DNA of 64,000 nucleotides from Gammaproteobacteria bacterium. Its GTDB lineage: Bacteria; Pseudomonadota; Gammaproteobacteria; Enterobacterales; Alteromonadaceae. Within the stretch, counting starts at the first letter, position 1, and each line of letters opens with the position of its first letter. The notes under the pieces were generated by a model. That model saw only the letters and a list, made by a program, of their open reading frames with translations. It was not told the DNA's origin and searched no databases. Shown here piece by piece: positions 63,975 through 64,000 of this stretch. The stretch is taken from contig JAAFAI010000010.1 in the NCBI GenBank assembly GCA_018222405.1, positions 102,458 through 166,457 on the forward strand, given 5' to 3'. The translations under genes were made by a program, and so were the position numbers.

Positions 63975-64000
63975 GCTGTTAAGCTGCTTCTTTTTTATTC

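Overview
The window looks like chromosomal DNA of a marine gammaproteobacterium, most likely of the Alteromonadaceae (Alteromonas/Aestuariibacter-like). This rests on E. coli-type gene neighbourhoods (ydjA-sppA; trxB-aat-infA-clpA-clpS-cspD; icd-rluE-mnmA-hflD-purB-roxA; smpB with ratA-ratB; ppsA/ppsR), the tmRNA tag ANDENYALAA, a monomeric isocitrate dehydrogenase, a bacterial ATE-type transferase (bpt), a large TonB-dependent receptor, a BCCT transporter and several small DUF families common in alteromonads. It is an inference from content and synteny, not a database result. || Layout. 1-4.6 kb: end of a YdjA-type nitroreductase, a DoxX membrane protein, protease IV (sppA), sprT, a 291-bp MITE-like element and yfbV. 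4.9-11 kb: thioredoxin reductase followed by an N-degron cluster (aat, bpt, infA, clpA, clpS) and cspD. 11.2-16 kb: an unrecognised lipoprotein, a NagB-like protein with a probable late frameshift, and icd. 16.2-23 kb: rluE, mnmA, hflD, purB, a membrane class III cyclase with a start-site hairpin, roxA and a GNAT acetyltransferase. 23-30.3 kb: DUF4826, the YdiJ-type FAD/FeS dehydrogenase, DUF2892, a GGDEF-EAL protein, a PGPGW membrane protein and a predicted outer-membrane barrel. 30.3-38.5 kb: ppsA with divergent ppsR, a TPR-sulfotransferase and a TonB-dependent receptor. 38.7-46.9 kb: BetT-like transporter plus MarR regulator, ratB-ratA, smpB, a secreted alpha/beta hydrolase, an orphan XdhC, tmRNA (ssrA) with a duplicated 3' flank and hairpin cluster, a small barrel protein and a DsbA-like thioredoxin. 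47-54.5 kb: DUF2789, a chemotaxis receptor, TIGR03643, a metaxin-like GST, the SatD-DUF3307 pair with operator-like repeats, and an operon of a lipoprotein adenine-deaminase homologue plus HupE/UreJ. 54.7-64 kb: photolyase/cryptochrome, a retropepsin-like protease, a small secreted repeat protein (three GKPPFKR units), a patatin, DUF445, a collagen-like lipoprotein with a duplicated propeller, a YCF48-like protein, DUF3859, and an adenosine/adenine deaminase gene that breaks off 40 bases before the window end. || How the genes work together. Protein quality control dominates: sppA, the Aat/Bpt-ClpS-ClpA N-degron route, tmRNA/SmpB, and translation or tRNA/rRNA modification (infA, rluE, mnmA, roxA, ratA). 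Central carbon control appears as icd and ppsA with its kinase/phosphorylase ppsR. Nothing resembles a prophage, CRISPR array, large genomic island or restriction system. The least explained items are the GKPPFKR repeat protein, the lipoprotein deaminase-HupE operon, the SatD-DUF3307 pair with paired upstream repeats, the hairpin-controlled cyclase with a substituted catalytic Arg, the MITE-like element, the tmRNA 3' duplication, and two apparently broken reading frames (NagB-like; deaminase).
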